NCBI GenBank assembly: GCA_009823505.1
Contig: VZQC01006583.1
Location: 1,310,366-1,374,365, forward strand
DNA length: 64,000 nt
Direction: 5' to 3'
Source of the DNA: Rhizomys pruinosus
Taxonomy: Eukaryota > Chordata > Mammalia > Rodentia > Spalacidae
The notes beneath the pieces are model-generated. The model was not told where the DNA came from, did no database searches, and was given only the letters and a program-made list of their open reading frames with translations. Shown one piece after another: positions 23,223 to 34,068 of this stretch (position 1 is its first letter; every line of letters starts with the position of its first letter). Position numbers and translations under genes: made by a program.

Positions 23223-23974
23223 CAGAAAGCAGGTGAGACCTTAGCTGATGTCACATGCCTCTCCAAATCTCTGACCTTATTTCTTAGTTGCACTGGCTTT
23301 GACACAACGGCCTTCTTCCCGGGTCTCTTGGCTGTTCTCTCCATGTAGAAAGCTCCTTCCCAGACAACTGTTCTCATTTCCTCCTTCACATTCACCACAT
23401 AGCTCTGTAATTATTTAAAATGGAGCTACCTCTGGTGTATATTTGCATCATCTACTCTCCTTTCAAGGATTATTTTCTACATTCTGTTGGTTGTGCTTTA
23501 ACGTACTTCATAATTTAATTATGTGTGTTGTTTCAGAACCTTTCCCCATAATAGGATGGAAATTCCTTGAAAGCATTTTTGTCTGTGTCTTCCCCACTGT
23601 ATTGTGGGGTGACGAGTGGCTGGCGAGTGAATGAACCATCTTCATAGTCCTTACCTACAGAGTAGGGAGCTGGGTACAGCAGACAGGCTGGCAGGCAGCT
23701 GCCCTGGGTCAGTGCTGGAGTTACACTGACTGCCACACTGGCTGCAATGTTCACATTCACATGTGGAGGACATAAGAGACTTTCTGAAGACAGAGGACTT
23801 GGGTTCAGATTCTGTCTCTGGCATTATGAGCACTTTCAATGAGTTTCTAAAACATAGGAGAGGGTCTCATAAGTTGGTACCCACAAGGCAGTCAGATCAG
23901 TGCCTGTTATAGGGTTAAGGCTCGAACCATGTAAATGACAGAACAATAAAACAATAATGATGACTATGATGATA
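23223..23974. other. Mostly unique; weak L2-like patch
   Basis: 23526-23640 ('ggatggaaattccttgaaag', 'gtctgtgtcttccccact', 'gagtgaatgaa') resembles an L2 3' end. This is weak. Nothing else is recognised. Confidence 0.4.
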
Positions 23975-24832
23975 ACGTGTGTGTACATGTTCATGTGTAT
24001 GTGTGTATCTATGTGGGTACACATGCTGTGTACATGTTCAGGTGTATGTGTGTACCTATACGGGTACACATGCTGTGTACATGTTCGTGCGCATGTGTGT
24101 ACCTGTGTGGGTACACATGCCGTGTACATGTTCGTGCGCATGTGTGTATCTGTGCGGGTACACATGCCGTGTACATGTTCGTGCGCATGTGTGTATCTGT
24201 GCAAGTACACATGCCGTGTACATGTTCATGTGCATGTGTGTATCTGTGCGGGTACGCATGCCATGTTCATGTTCATGTGCATGCGTGTATCTATGCGGGT
24301 ACACATGCTGTGTACATGTTCATGTGCATGCGTGTATCTATGCGGGTACACATGCCGTGTACATGTTCAGGTGCATGTGTGTATCTATGCGGGTATGCAT
24401 GCTGTGTTCATGTTCATGTGCATGTGTGTATCTATGCGGGTACACATGCCGTGTTCATGTTCATGTGTATGCATGTATCTATGCGGGTACGCATGCTGTG
24501 TACATGTTCAGGTGTATGCGTGTATCTATGCGGGTACACATGCCGTGTTCATGTTCAGGTGTATGTGTGTATCTATGCGGGTACGCATGCCGTGTACATG
24601 TTCAGGTGTATGTGTGTACCTGTGTGGGTATGCATGCCATGTACATGTTCAGGTGTATGTGTGTATCTGTGTGGGTATGCATCCTGTGTACATGTTCAGG
24701 TGTATGTGTGTATCTGTGCGAGCACGCATGCCGTGTACATGTTCAGGTGTATGTGTGTATCTATGCGGGTACACATGCTGTGTACATGTTCATGTGTATG
24801 TGTATATCTATGTGGGTACACATGCTGTGCTG
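23975..24832. repeat. 47-bp minisatellite, about 18 copies
   Basis: Unit: gtgtacatgttcaggtgtat then gtgtgtatctatgcgggtac then acatgcc, 47 bp. Variants alternate in the 'ttcatg/ttcagg/ttcgtg', 'gcgcat/gtgcat/gtgtat' and 'atgcgg/gtgtgg' positions. No unit contains a stop in any of the three forward frames, so frames of 297, 309 and 310 codons are open at once over the same DNA. That identifies them as artefacts of the repeat. A MaLR-type LTR begins inside the last unit. Confidence 0.97.
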
Positions 24833-25220
24833 GAGAGTTTCAGTTGTTAACTTCATGTATCAGGGAAGAGGGAAGCACATTTGGGGAATTTCCTTTATCA
24901 GATTAGCCTGAAGCCATGTCTGTTAGGCATTTTTCTTGATTTTTGAATGACATGGAAGGGTCCACCCACTGTAGGTGAGGCCATGCCTTGGTAGGTGGTA
25001 CTGGGTTGTATCAGAAAGCAAGCTGATCACAGATGAGAAGAGCAGCCAGCAAGCAGCATTCCTCCATGGTCAATGTTCCAGTTCCTGCCTCCAGGTTTCT
25101 GCATTAGCGTTCCTTGGGGATGAAGCATGATTGGGGCACATAAGGAAAGTAAATCCTTTTTTCTCCAAGTCAGTTTTTGTCTGAGTGCTTCATTACAGCC
25201 ATAGAAAGCAAACCAGATCA
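24826..25220 (+). mobile_element. ORR1-like LTR abutting the 47-bp array
   Basis: Starts TGTGCTGGAGAG and runs through 'aatttcctttatcagattag', 'ggaagggtccacccactgta', 'aagcaagctgatcacag' and 'aagtaaatcctttt' to 'agaaagcaaaccagatca'. About 395 bp. No TSD could be read. Its left end coincides with the array's last unit. Confidence 0.75.
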
Positions 25221-25221
25221 C

Positions 25222-25482
25222 CAGGTGTGTACATGTGAGTGCACAGGCCAGAGGCTGACCTTGAGCACTCCTCTTAGTTTTAGATAGAGGCTTTTATCAC
25301 TACACTCACCAAGTAGGCTACGCTGTCTGGTCAGGGATCCTTGTCTCCACCTCTGCACTGCTGAGATGTGAGCACCTGAAACCTTGTCTTCACATTGTCA
25401 CACGGAATCTGGAGATGGAGCCCGGGTTCTTATGCTTACACACAGCAAGCACCATACAGACTGAGCCATCGCTCTTGCCCAA
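25222..25482 (-). mobile_element. RSINE1/B4-like SINE, antisense
   Basis: 'gtgtgtacatgtgagtgcac' and 'ggccagaggctgaccttgag' are the reversed tail. 'gatggagcccgggttcttat' and 'actgagccatcgctc' are the reversed tRNA-like head. Its tail resembles the 47-bp unit on the other side of the LTR. Confidence 0.7.
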
Positions 25483-25727
25483 CCTTTCTGTTTTGTTTGT
25501 AAGTAGTTCACAGAGGCATTATAGAATTAAGAAAGCTCTTTCTGGTATTAATAGAGCGACTTAATGTCTAGTACACCCTGTGATCTATGGTCCCTGAAGA
25601 AGACAGAATTCACATCATGAACTACCCCTTGTATGATGATTTGAAGCAGTAACTAATATTTCCAAAGCACTAATCTAGTGTTAGGCATTGCCCTAAGCAT
25701 TTTACATGCATTTGAAGAAATGGAAAT

Positions 25728-26030
25728 GGTTGAGAGGATGGTTCACGGGTAAAGTTTTTGCATGGGGACCTGAGTTTGGATCCCCAGCACCCACATAAAA
25801 CCTGGATGTGTTGGTTCATGACTGCTACCCCAGTACTGGAAAATAGGAACGCAGACTAGAAGATTCTAGGGCTTTCTGGTCAGCCAGCCTCACTACTTGG
25901 TGAGCTCCAGGTACAGTGAAAGCCACTGTCACAAAAAATATGACAAAGAAGCCATTGAGAATCATGTGACTTCAAATTCTGGTTTCTAGAGGCACATTCA
26001 TGAGTCCATACTTACATGTAGACCACACAG
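25728..26030 (+). mobile_element. RSINE1/B4-like SINE
   Basis: 'ggttgagaggatggttcacg', 'ttggatccccagcacccaca', 'ctttctggtcagccagcctc' and 'ccaggtacagtgaaagcc' are in RSINE1 order. The tail runs into the CA repeat. Confidence 0.75.
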
Positions 26031-26110
26031 ACACACACAGACATACACACAGGCAAATACACACACACACACATACACACACACACACACACACACATAC
26101 GCACACACAA
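26028..26110. repeat. (CA)n microsatellite, interrupted
   Basis: About 80 bp of CA with tac and aga interruptions, growing from the adjacent SINE tail. Confidence 0.95.
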
Positions 26111-27034
26111 ACTATAGTAACAGAATTTGACCAATATTGTAAAGCTATTCGGCAGATCAGCAGAACGCATGGATGGTGAATCCCCATAGCTACCACAACA
26201 GAACAAAGATCCTTGTCCTGAACACTTACACATTTTGAAGAAATTTGGACTACAATTTAAGAAGAATTCACTTTTCTGAAATAGCCAGGACAAGGCACAA
26301 GTGTAACTCAATATCTTCAGGCACTCAGATACAGGCTCTGAACTTTTTGAGTGCAATGATGGTCAAGGGTGGTTACCATATTGATGTTCGCCATTGTATG
26401 ATGGGTCTTAATAATTTTCCTCTTAGTACATTACTGAAATTTGAAAGCGATTTAATTGTTGGAGTGGTTACAAGGTTATGGCTGAAATTATACCACTCTT
26501 TCTGTGATAAGCTTTTTAAGCCAGGGGAGAAAGTGTTGAAGTTGCAGCTGGGAGGTTGAGAATCACACTTAATAAGTGGCATTTATGGTATGAAAACCCT
26601 CCACAGAGAGTAATTACAGGTGTGTAATTAATAGGTTTAGTGATTATTCTAGCCCTGATGAGGAAGATAAAAGGATTTCATTCATCTGTGTATTTCTTCA
26701 CTTTCTGATTGTCCCCAAGGGAAACCCTCCCTCAATTGGTTGAGTCCTCTAGGACAGATTCTAAGACATTGAAGGGTCACAAATTGGCCAGTGCAGGATG
26801 CCCTCTGCACTGCAGAAACTTGATGCTTAATTGAGCTGTTTTGGTCTTGTACAGAGGGAATAATCAAAAACAAAACTGTATGTAAGGCTATTTCAGAGAA
26901 AGACAAACTGTGTCAGAGAACGACAGAGGTAAGAGCTGGTGGTGGTTGCTCATCCAAAAAAAAAAAAAAAGAGCTCATCCATAGGGCTTGTGTTGAATGA
27001 ACCATGCTGCAGCCATAGGAACTGAAAGGTAAAG
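26111..27034. other. Unique sequence, possible conserved non-coding element
   Basis: Non-repetitive. Around 26600-26660 two TAATTA motifs (gagtaattacagg, gtgtaattaatagg) lie 15 bp apart in AT-rich DNA. The 104-codon plus frame 26245-26559 has no recognisable domain. Confidence 0.4.
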
Positions 27035-27412
27035 AGAGGTCAGGGGACCCCATCATCACAGGGAGGCCAGGAGACCGCATCATCACAGGGAGGACAGAGA
27101 AATCCATCATCACAGGGAGGACAGAGAAATCCATCATCACAGGGAGGTCAGGGGACCCCATCATCACAGGGAGGCCAGGGGACCGCATCATCACAGGGAG
27201 GTCAGGGGACTCCATCATCACAGGGAGGACAGGGAACTCCATCATCACAGGGAGGTCAGGGGACCCCATCATCATAGGGAGGCCAGGGGACCGCATCATC
27301 ACAGGGAGGACAGGGGACCCCATCATCACAGGGAGGCCAGGGGACCCCATCATCACAGGGAGACCAGTGGACCCCATTTTCACAGAGAAGCCTGGGGACT
27401 CCATTATTTCAG
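27035..27412. repeat. 27-bp minisatellite, about 14 copies
   Basis: Unit: ggaccccatcatcacaggga plus ggccagg, 27 bp, with substitutions such as gaccgcat, gactccat and gaaatccat. As 27 is a multiple of 3, the minus strand shows a 163-codon frame with a 9-residue period (LPVMMGSPG-like). I judge it non-coding: there is no exon context and the frame opens in an A-run. Confidence 0.95.
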
Positions 27413-28072
27413 GCTAAGTCACTTTTTATTTCAGCCGTATTCTTCAGCAGCAAAGCTTGAGCTCTGAAGGAACTCCCTGGGAAGCCATCACCCCTACCTC
27501 CATCACTCCCCTACACAAGCTGGAACTTGTCAAACTCCATGAGAAGCCATCACCATCTAGACACTGGTACTGATAGGCCCTGCAGGGCACTATTGTTGAC
27601 CTACCTCCTTCTCTCAAATATGGATGATTCTTCAGCCAGCTGGCTGCATCCTGTAGAGCTCCTCAGGGTCTCAAGCACCAAGGATCCCAGGAAATGCTCC
27701 TCATCTTCATCTGTGGAAACCCAGATTCCCCACTGTGGATCTCAGGTCCCTGGAGACTCTTACTGAGACCTCCTTCCCCATCTCTGTTGAATGAGAAATG
27801 CCTCGCTTATCCAAGCTCTTCCTTGTGACTGCTCTTAAAGTCCTTATCTTAATCGTGCATTGTAATGCATTTCTTCTCCTTAGCATGACTGTCACATGTG
27901 GTCTGCATGGTCTCTCCCCATTAGAGATTTTGGTCAACTCTCTTTCTGCTTACTCCTCTTCTGGAATAAGTAAGAAATCATCCCTGGAAATTCTTCAACA
28001 TACAGGCCTTTAGCTTTTTAATTTATTTAATGTTTGAAATCCTATTTGTTTATTTGTCGTGTATATGTGATG
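27413..28072. other. Unique sequence, no gene seen
   Basis: Open frames of 71-79 codons have no recognisable features. Confidence 0.45.
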
Positions 28073-28074
28073 TG

Positions 28075-28459
28075 TGTCCTAGATAATTCCAGCTGTCAAC
28101 TTGACAGCCTAGAGTTATCTGAGGGAATTTCAATTCCTTGGATCACTTTGGTCTGTCGGCATGTCAGTGGGACATTATCTTTGTTGGTCATTGATGCAGG
28201 AAGACCCAACCCACTGTGGGTAGAACAATACCCAGGTGGTACCTCTGTAGTCCTGAGCTACACAAGGTAGCTGAGCATAAGCCAGTCAGCAGGCCCTGGA
28301 GCAGGTCGGTAAGCAGCATTGCTCATGGTTTCTGCTCAGCTCCTGACCTGACTTCCCTCATGAATGGTTGACCTGGAGGTGTCAACCAAAGTGAATCCAT
28401 TCCTCTCCCTCTCCCTGTCACTTTTGGTCTTGGCATTTGTCACAGCACCAGAAAACCAA

Positions 28460-28461
<2 letters not shown>
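28075..28461 (+). mobile_element. ORR1-like ERVL-MaLR LTR
   Basis: 'ccagctgtcaacttgacagc', 'gacccaacccactgtgggta', 'aagccagtcagcagg' and 'gtcacagcaccagaaaacc' are in MaLR LTR order. The terminal bases are eroded and no TSD was read. Confidence 0.75.
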
Positions 28462-28463
<2 letters not shown>

Positions 28464-28496
<33 letters not shown>

Positions 28497-28811
28497 CCTG
28501 TGTGTGTGTGTATGTGTACATGCACATTTGTCTGCCTGGTGTCTATCTCTGTACATGTGTGTATCTGTATGTCTGTGTGTGTCTGTGTGTCTGTGTCTGT
28601 GTCTGTGTTTGTATGTGTCTGTGCATCTGCATGTGTGCCTATGTGTATCTGTGTCTATATCTGTGAATCTCTGTGTATACATTTGTATGTGGATCAAGTG
28701 TGGGCATCTGTGTGTATATTGTATGTCCATGTGCGTCTATTCATCTGTGTGTGTATTGTATGTCCACGTGCGTCTATTCATCTGTGTGTGTCTGTGTATG
28801 TCTGTGTCTAC

Positions 28812-28847
<36 letters not shown>

Positions 28848-28850
28848 GCA
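28464..28850. repeat. TG-rich tract with a 37-bp tandem pair
   Basis: Two (TG)n runs (28465-28495 and 28819-28845) bracket TGTC/TGTA-rich DNA. Within it, a unit starting gtatgtccatgtgcg is repeated with a 37-bp offset (28721 and 28758). Frames of 77-139 codons here, open on both strands, are compositional. Confidence 0.9.
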
Positions 28851-29147
28851 AACAAGCAATGGTGCACATGAGGATAAATTATAGAAGTAATCTCTCCACC
28901 AGGTAGGTCCTGGGGATTGGACTCAATTGCTTTTGCCTGCTAAGCCTTCTCACCAGCCCTCATTTGAGCCTTTTTAATTCTCAAACTTTCTTTTCATCAA
29001 TCCCTTTCCATACTCATTTTATTCTATACATCTTATAGAATAAATACTGACATTCCCAGATGAACAAAAACAAAAGGAATTTTTCATTAATATGAGTTAT
29101 AAGGAGTGCTTCAGGTAAAGGAAAAAGGATAGGAGAAAGTAACTCTA

Positions 29148-29367
29148 GGGCTGGAGAGATGGCCTAGTGGTTAAGAGTGCCGACTGCTCTTGCAGAAGAC
29201 CCAGGTTCGATCCCCAGCACCCACATGGCAGCTGAGAACTGTCTGTAACTCCAATTCCAGGAGAACTCCAGTTACAGGGGAATCCGACACCCTCTTCTGA
29301 CTTCCACAGCATTGCACAACCTACATGCAGACAGTACATTCATACACATAAAAATTAAAAAAAAAAA
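29148..29367 (+). mobile_element. Young B2 SINE with 14-bp TSD
   Basis: Complete B2 with A box (tggcctagtgg) and perfect B box (ggttcgatcc), ending in an A-rich tail. The duplication AGAAAGTAACTCTA is at 29134-29147 and 29368-29381. Intact Pol III boxes and an exact TSD indicate a recent insertion. Confidence 0.95.
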
Positions 29368-29451
29368 AGAAAGTAACTCTAAACCACATAAATACCACAA
29401 CAAAGAGACCTGGTAAAACTAATTGAACAGGTGAATATAAAAGACAAAATA

Positions 29452-30046
29452 GAGTACACAGAGCTTAGATTAGGGATTTCCCAGGACCACCTGAAGCACA
29501 GGTAGAAGCCGAGCGCTTCAGCCAGGCCAAGCGGATTGTTGGATAATTCTATCTCTGGGTTATTGGATAATTGTTTCATTGGTTTGTTGGATAATTAAAT
29601 CATTGCCTTGTGTGGCTGTCAGGGCAGAGTCGCCCTGCTAGCTAGTATAAAAGGTGGGCCTGTTGCCACTGTGAGACTTGAGTGCACAGAACCTAGATCA
29701 AGGTTTTCCCAGGACCACCTGAAGCACAGTACCTGGGCACGGATTAAGCCAGGAATATCTCCCCACCCCCATCAATTGGAATTGCTGAGGGAGTGTCCAG
29801 GTGGAATTTTTGGAGAACCTTCAAAACAGAAAGGGAAGAGTGAGTTAGACTTCAAAATTGAAAGCCTGAAACCTAGACAAGTCAACACTCCATAAACAAG
29901 GAGGGCAAGACAAAACAAAACAAAACAGGCATCTGAAGGAGGCAAGCAAAGCAAGCCTTCAACACAGTGAAAAGGCATTTGGGATTTGCATTGGAATACA
30001 GGCAAAAAGGAAAACCCACATGCCAGTGACACAACAAAGGGACAAC
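29452..30046 (+). promoter_or_regulatory. L1 5' UTR: two promoter units, TATA box, phased motif
   Basis: Unit 1 begins gagtacacagagcttag (29452) and unit 2 begins gacttgagtgcacagaacct (29675). Both then read 'cccaggaccacctgaagcac', so the 5' UTR is a tandem of related units with a step of about 220 bp. Near the end of unit 1 is TATAAAAGG (29646-29654). Its first base lies 29 bp before GACTTGAG, and the deleted L1 at 52466 starts at exactly that sequence. I infer that the TATA box of one unit sets the transcription start at the first base of the next. TTGGATAATT occurs three times at exact 24-bp spacing (29539, 29563, 29587), 50-100 bp before the TATA box. Mouse L1s also use tandem 5' monomers, though of different sequence. 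Confidence 0.7.
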
Positions 30047-31193
30047 ATGGGAAAGGTGCAGGATAATTCCACACCAAGCTTTACCAACCCTGTGGGAGAT
30101 TCCTACAGCAGGATCCCCCAGGGGGTGACCCAGGACACAGATCTTAGAGGAACAATTGAAGACATATTCAAAGAAATCAAAGAATATAAAGAACAAGTCA
30201 GAGAACTAAGGAGATAGAATGAAAAACTGAAGAAGGACCTAGAGGGAGAGAATGACAAACTTCGGAAAGAACTAAAGGGAAAGAATGACAAACTCCAGAA
30301 AGAACTAGATAGAGAAAAGAACAAACTCCAGGAGGAGACGGAAACACTGAAAAAAGAAACCAACCAGCAAAGCAAGGAGCTACAGGAATAGATTGAGAAG
30401 CTCCAAAAGGAAGTGGAAATACTAAAGAAATCAAAGGATGAAATAAAAAAGGAAATAGAACACTCATCCAATCAAGAGGAAAGGAAAGGAAAAAGCCTCA
30501 GAAATAGAATGGAGGAAGCAGAACAAAGAATATCAGACCTGGAAGATAACACAGAACAACTAAAAACCTCAAGTAAAGATTATGAAAATTTTTTAAGATA
30601 CACAAAAGTGGAACAACCAGGAAATATGTGACACTATGAAAAGATCAAGCTGCTGCATCATAGGAATAGAGGAAGGAGAAGAATCCAAAGAGAATGGTAC
30701 TGATCAGATCTTCAACAGAATAGTAGATGAAAATTTCCCCAAATTTAAATAGACAAAGCCATACAAATACAAGAAGCACATAGAAACTCCAAACAAACAA
30801 GATCAGTAAAGACACTTCCCATGCCATGTCATAGTTAAAATGCTAGATGCCCAAAACAAAGACAAAATTCTAAAAGCCACAAGAGAAAAACAAGTTACAT
30901 ATAAAGGGAAACCCATCAAAATTACAAATGATTTCTCAGTGCAAACTATGAAAGCAAGAAGAACGTGGAGCAAAGCATTCCCAGTGTTAAAGGTCTATAG
31001 ATGCCAACCTAGGTTACTATACCCAGCAAAAATGTCGATTATAGTTGAAGGAGAGAGAAAAATCTTCCATGGCATAAAGAAGATGATAGAACATATGTCC
31101 AGAAAACCAACCCTTCAGAGAATACTTGAAGCAATTCAAAGGACAGAAGAGAGGAGCAACTATCTCCAGGTGCCTAGAAAGAGAAATCATTAA
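30047..31193 (+). pseudogene. L1 ORF1 (RNA-binding protein), broken
   Basis: ORF1p is a trimeric nucleic-acid-binding chaperone that coats L1 RNA. The start MGKVQDN (ATG at 30047) is supported by the reversed second copy, which starts the same way at 34505. Residues after about 40 form a Lys/Glu-rich coiled coil with heptad-like repeats (EYKEQVRELRR, KLQKELDREKNKL). The C-terminal domain follows, with recognisable LLYPAKMSIIVEGERK before the end RKRNH at 31193. Stops at about 30216 and 30388 and frameshifts near 30630-30840 prevent translation. An upstream in-frame ATG at 30020 would add nine residues and is probably 5' UTR. Confidence 0.85.
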
Positions 31194-32186
31194 AAACATA
31201 ACTGCAGAAGTAGAAACTGAGACTAAAAATGGAAATGGATAACAAGGTGAAAGGAAGCAACACACATCTATCAATTATAACCTTAAATATTAATGGACTA
31301 AACTCCCCAGTCAAAAGACAAAGACTGGGAGATTGGATTAGGAAACAAAACCCATCCATCTGCTCTCTACAAGAAAACCATCTCACTCTCAAGGATAGGC
31401 ACCAACTTAAGGTGAAAGGATGGAAAAATTTTCTAAGCAAATAGTACCAAAAAGAAAGCAGGTGTTGCTATTTTAATATCAGACAAAATAGACTTCAGAG
31501 TAAAAGAAATCAGAAGATACAAAGAGGGCCATTACATCTTTATCAAAGGAACAATTGACCATGAAGTTTTCACAATCATGAATATATATGCACCAAACTC
31601 TAGTTCACCAAACTTTATAAAGACAATTCTCCAGGACCTCAAGGCACAGATTAACCCCAGCACACTCATAGTATGGGACTTCAATACCACATTGAGTCCT
31701 TTGGACAGATCAACCAGACAATAAACTGAATGATATGGACCTCACAGACATCTACTGAACATTCCACCCAAATAACAGAGAATACACTTTCTACTCAGCA
31801 ACCCACGGAACATTCTCCAAAATCTACCACATACTGGGATACAGAAAAACCTCCACAAATACAAAAAGATTGAAATAATTCCATGCATTATATCAGGCCA
31901 CAGTGCAATAAAGTTCAATATCAACACCAGGATAAGCCCTACTATCTACAAGAACACATGGAGACTGAACGACACTCTCCTGAATAACGAAGGGGTCAAG
32001 GAAGAAATAAAGAAAGAAATAAAAGGATTCCTGGAACATGACAATGATAATACAACACAACAAAACCTATGGGATATTTTAAAAGCAGTCCTAAGAGGGA
32101 AGATTATAGCCCTGAGTGTCTACATCAGAAAAACAGAAAGAGCACAAGTGAACAATCTAACTCTGCAGCTAAAAACACTTGAGAGA

Positions 32187-32416
32187 TGGGGGCTGGAGAG
32201 ATGGCCTAGCGGTTAAGAGCACTGACTGCTCTTGCAGAGGACCCAGGTTCGATCCCCAGCACCCACATGGTGGCTGAGAGCCATCTTTAACTCCAGTTCC
32301 AGGGGAATCCGACACCCTCTTCTGACCTCCGCGGCACTGCACGACACGGGTGCACAAACCTACATGCAGACAGTACACTCATACACATATGAAAATAAAT
32401 AAAATTAAAAATAAAA
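32187..32416 (+). mobile_element. Young B2 SINE nested in L1 ORF2, 16-bp TSD
   Basis: Full-length B2 with A box (tggcctagcgg) and B box (ggttcgatcc) intact and an A-rich 3' end. The duplication AAAAACACTTGAGAGA is at 32171-32186 and 32417-32432. It postdates the L1. Confidence 0.95.
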
Positions 32417-34068
32417 AAAAACACTTGAGAGACAACAACAAATGAATCCTAAACACAACAGACAGGAAGAAATAACAAAACTCAGAACAGAAATCAACGA
32501 AATAGAAACAAAGAAAATAGCACACACACACAAAAAAAATCAATGAATCCGAAAGTTGGTTCTTGGAGAGAATAAACAAGATAGACAGACCTCTATCCCA
32601 GTTAACCAAAAGAAAGAAGGAACAACTCCAAATCAATAGAATCTGTGATGAACGGGGAAACATCACAACAGACAATGAAAAGATCTAGACAATCATATGG
32701 GAATACTTCAAAAACCTATACTCCACTGTTTGAAAACCTAGGAGAAATGGATGAATATATGAAATCCTGGGAATCACCAAAGTTTAACCAAGAAGAGATC
32801 AACAGCTTAAACAGACCCATAATACATGAAATTGAAGATGTAATAAGAAACCTCCCAACTGAAAACAGCCCTGGCCCAGATGCTTTCAGGGCAGAATTCT
32901 ATAAAATATTTCAAAAAGACTTACAATCATTATTACTCAAATTGTTCAGAAGGATTCAAGCAGAGGGAAATCTCCCAAATTCCTTCTATGAAGCCAGCAT
33001 CACTCTAATACCAAAACCAGGCAGAGATATAACCAAAAAGGAAAACTACAGCCCCATCTCACTAAAGAACACAGATGCAAAAATTCTCAACAAAATACTT
33101 GGAAACCGTATACAGACCCACATCAAAAAGATCATCCATCATGACCAAGTTGGATTCATACCAGAGATGCAGGGATGATTCAACATATGAAAATCAATGA
33201 ATATCATAAAACATATAAAGACAAAAACATATAAAGACAAAAGCTACACTATCATCTCAATTGATGCAGAAAAAGCCTTTGACAAAATCCAGCATCCCTT
33301 CATGCTTAAAGTCCTAGAGGGAATTGAATTGGAGGGATCATTCCTCAATGTAATCAAAGCCTTATACAGGAAACCCACAGCCAGTATCATAATACATGGG
33401 GAAATGACAGAAGCATTCCCTTTAAAGGTAGGAACTTGGCAAGGCTGCCCCCTGTCACCACTCCTCTTCAATATAGTGCTTGAAACCCTTGCTAGGGCAA
33501 TAAGGCAAGAAAAGGAAATTAAAGGAGTACTAATTGGAAAAGAGGAAGTCAAGCTATCACTTTTTGCTGATGATATGATTTTTTACCCAAGGGATGCTAA
33601 AAACTCCATCAGAAAACTCCTAGAAACGATTAAGAGTTTCAGTAATGTGGCAGGATACAAAATTAACCTAGAAAAATCAGTAGCTTTACACCAACAAACA
33701 ACTAAAAAAGGAATAGAGGAGACCCTCCCACTCACAATAGCCTCAAAAAACAATAAAATACCTAGCAACACACCTAACCAAAGACACCAAAGATCCAAAA
33801 AAAAATTAAATCCATGAAGAAGGAAATTGAAGAAGACCTCAGAAGTTGGAAAGAGCTCCCATACTCATGAATTAGGAAAATTAATATAGTAAAAATGTCC
33901 ATTCTTCCCAAACTAATATCCAGATTCAACATGATCCCAATTAAGATCCCCAAGAGTTTCTTCACAGGCTTGGCCCTTAAGTTCATATGGAAAAATAAAA
34001 GACCCCAAATAGCCAAAGCAACCCTGAGTGAAAAGAGCAATACAGGGAGGATCTCTCTACCATATTTC

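Noticed and set aside
23957..24911. Three overlapping plus-strand frames of 297-310 codons as Cys/Met-rich repeat proteins
   Set aside because: The 47-bp unit has no stop in any forward frame, so all three open together. This is repeat composition, with no splice, promoter or conserved start.
26913..27404. 163-codon antisense frame with 9-residue repeats
   Set aside because: Product of a 27-bp tandem repeat. There is no exon context.
33197..33817. Reverse transcriptase gene as a host gene
   Set aside because: It is part of L1 ORF2 within a TSD-bounded L1 carrying stops and frameshifts.
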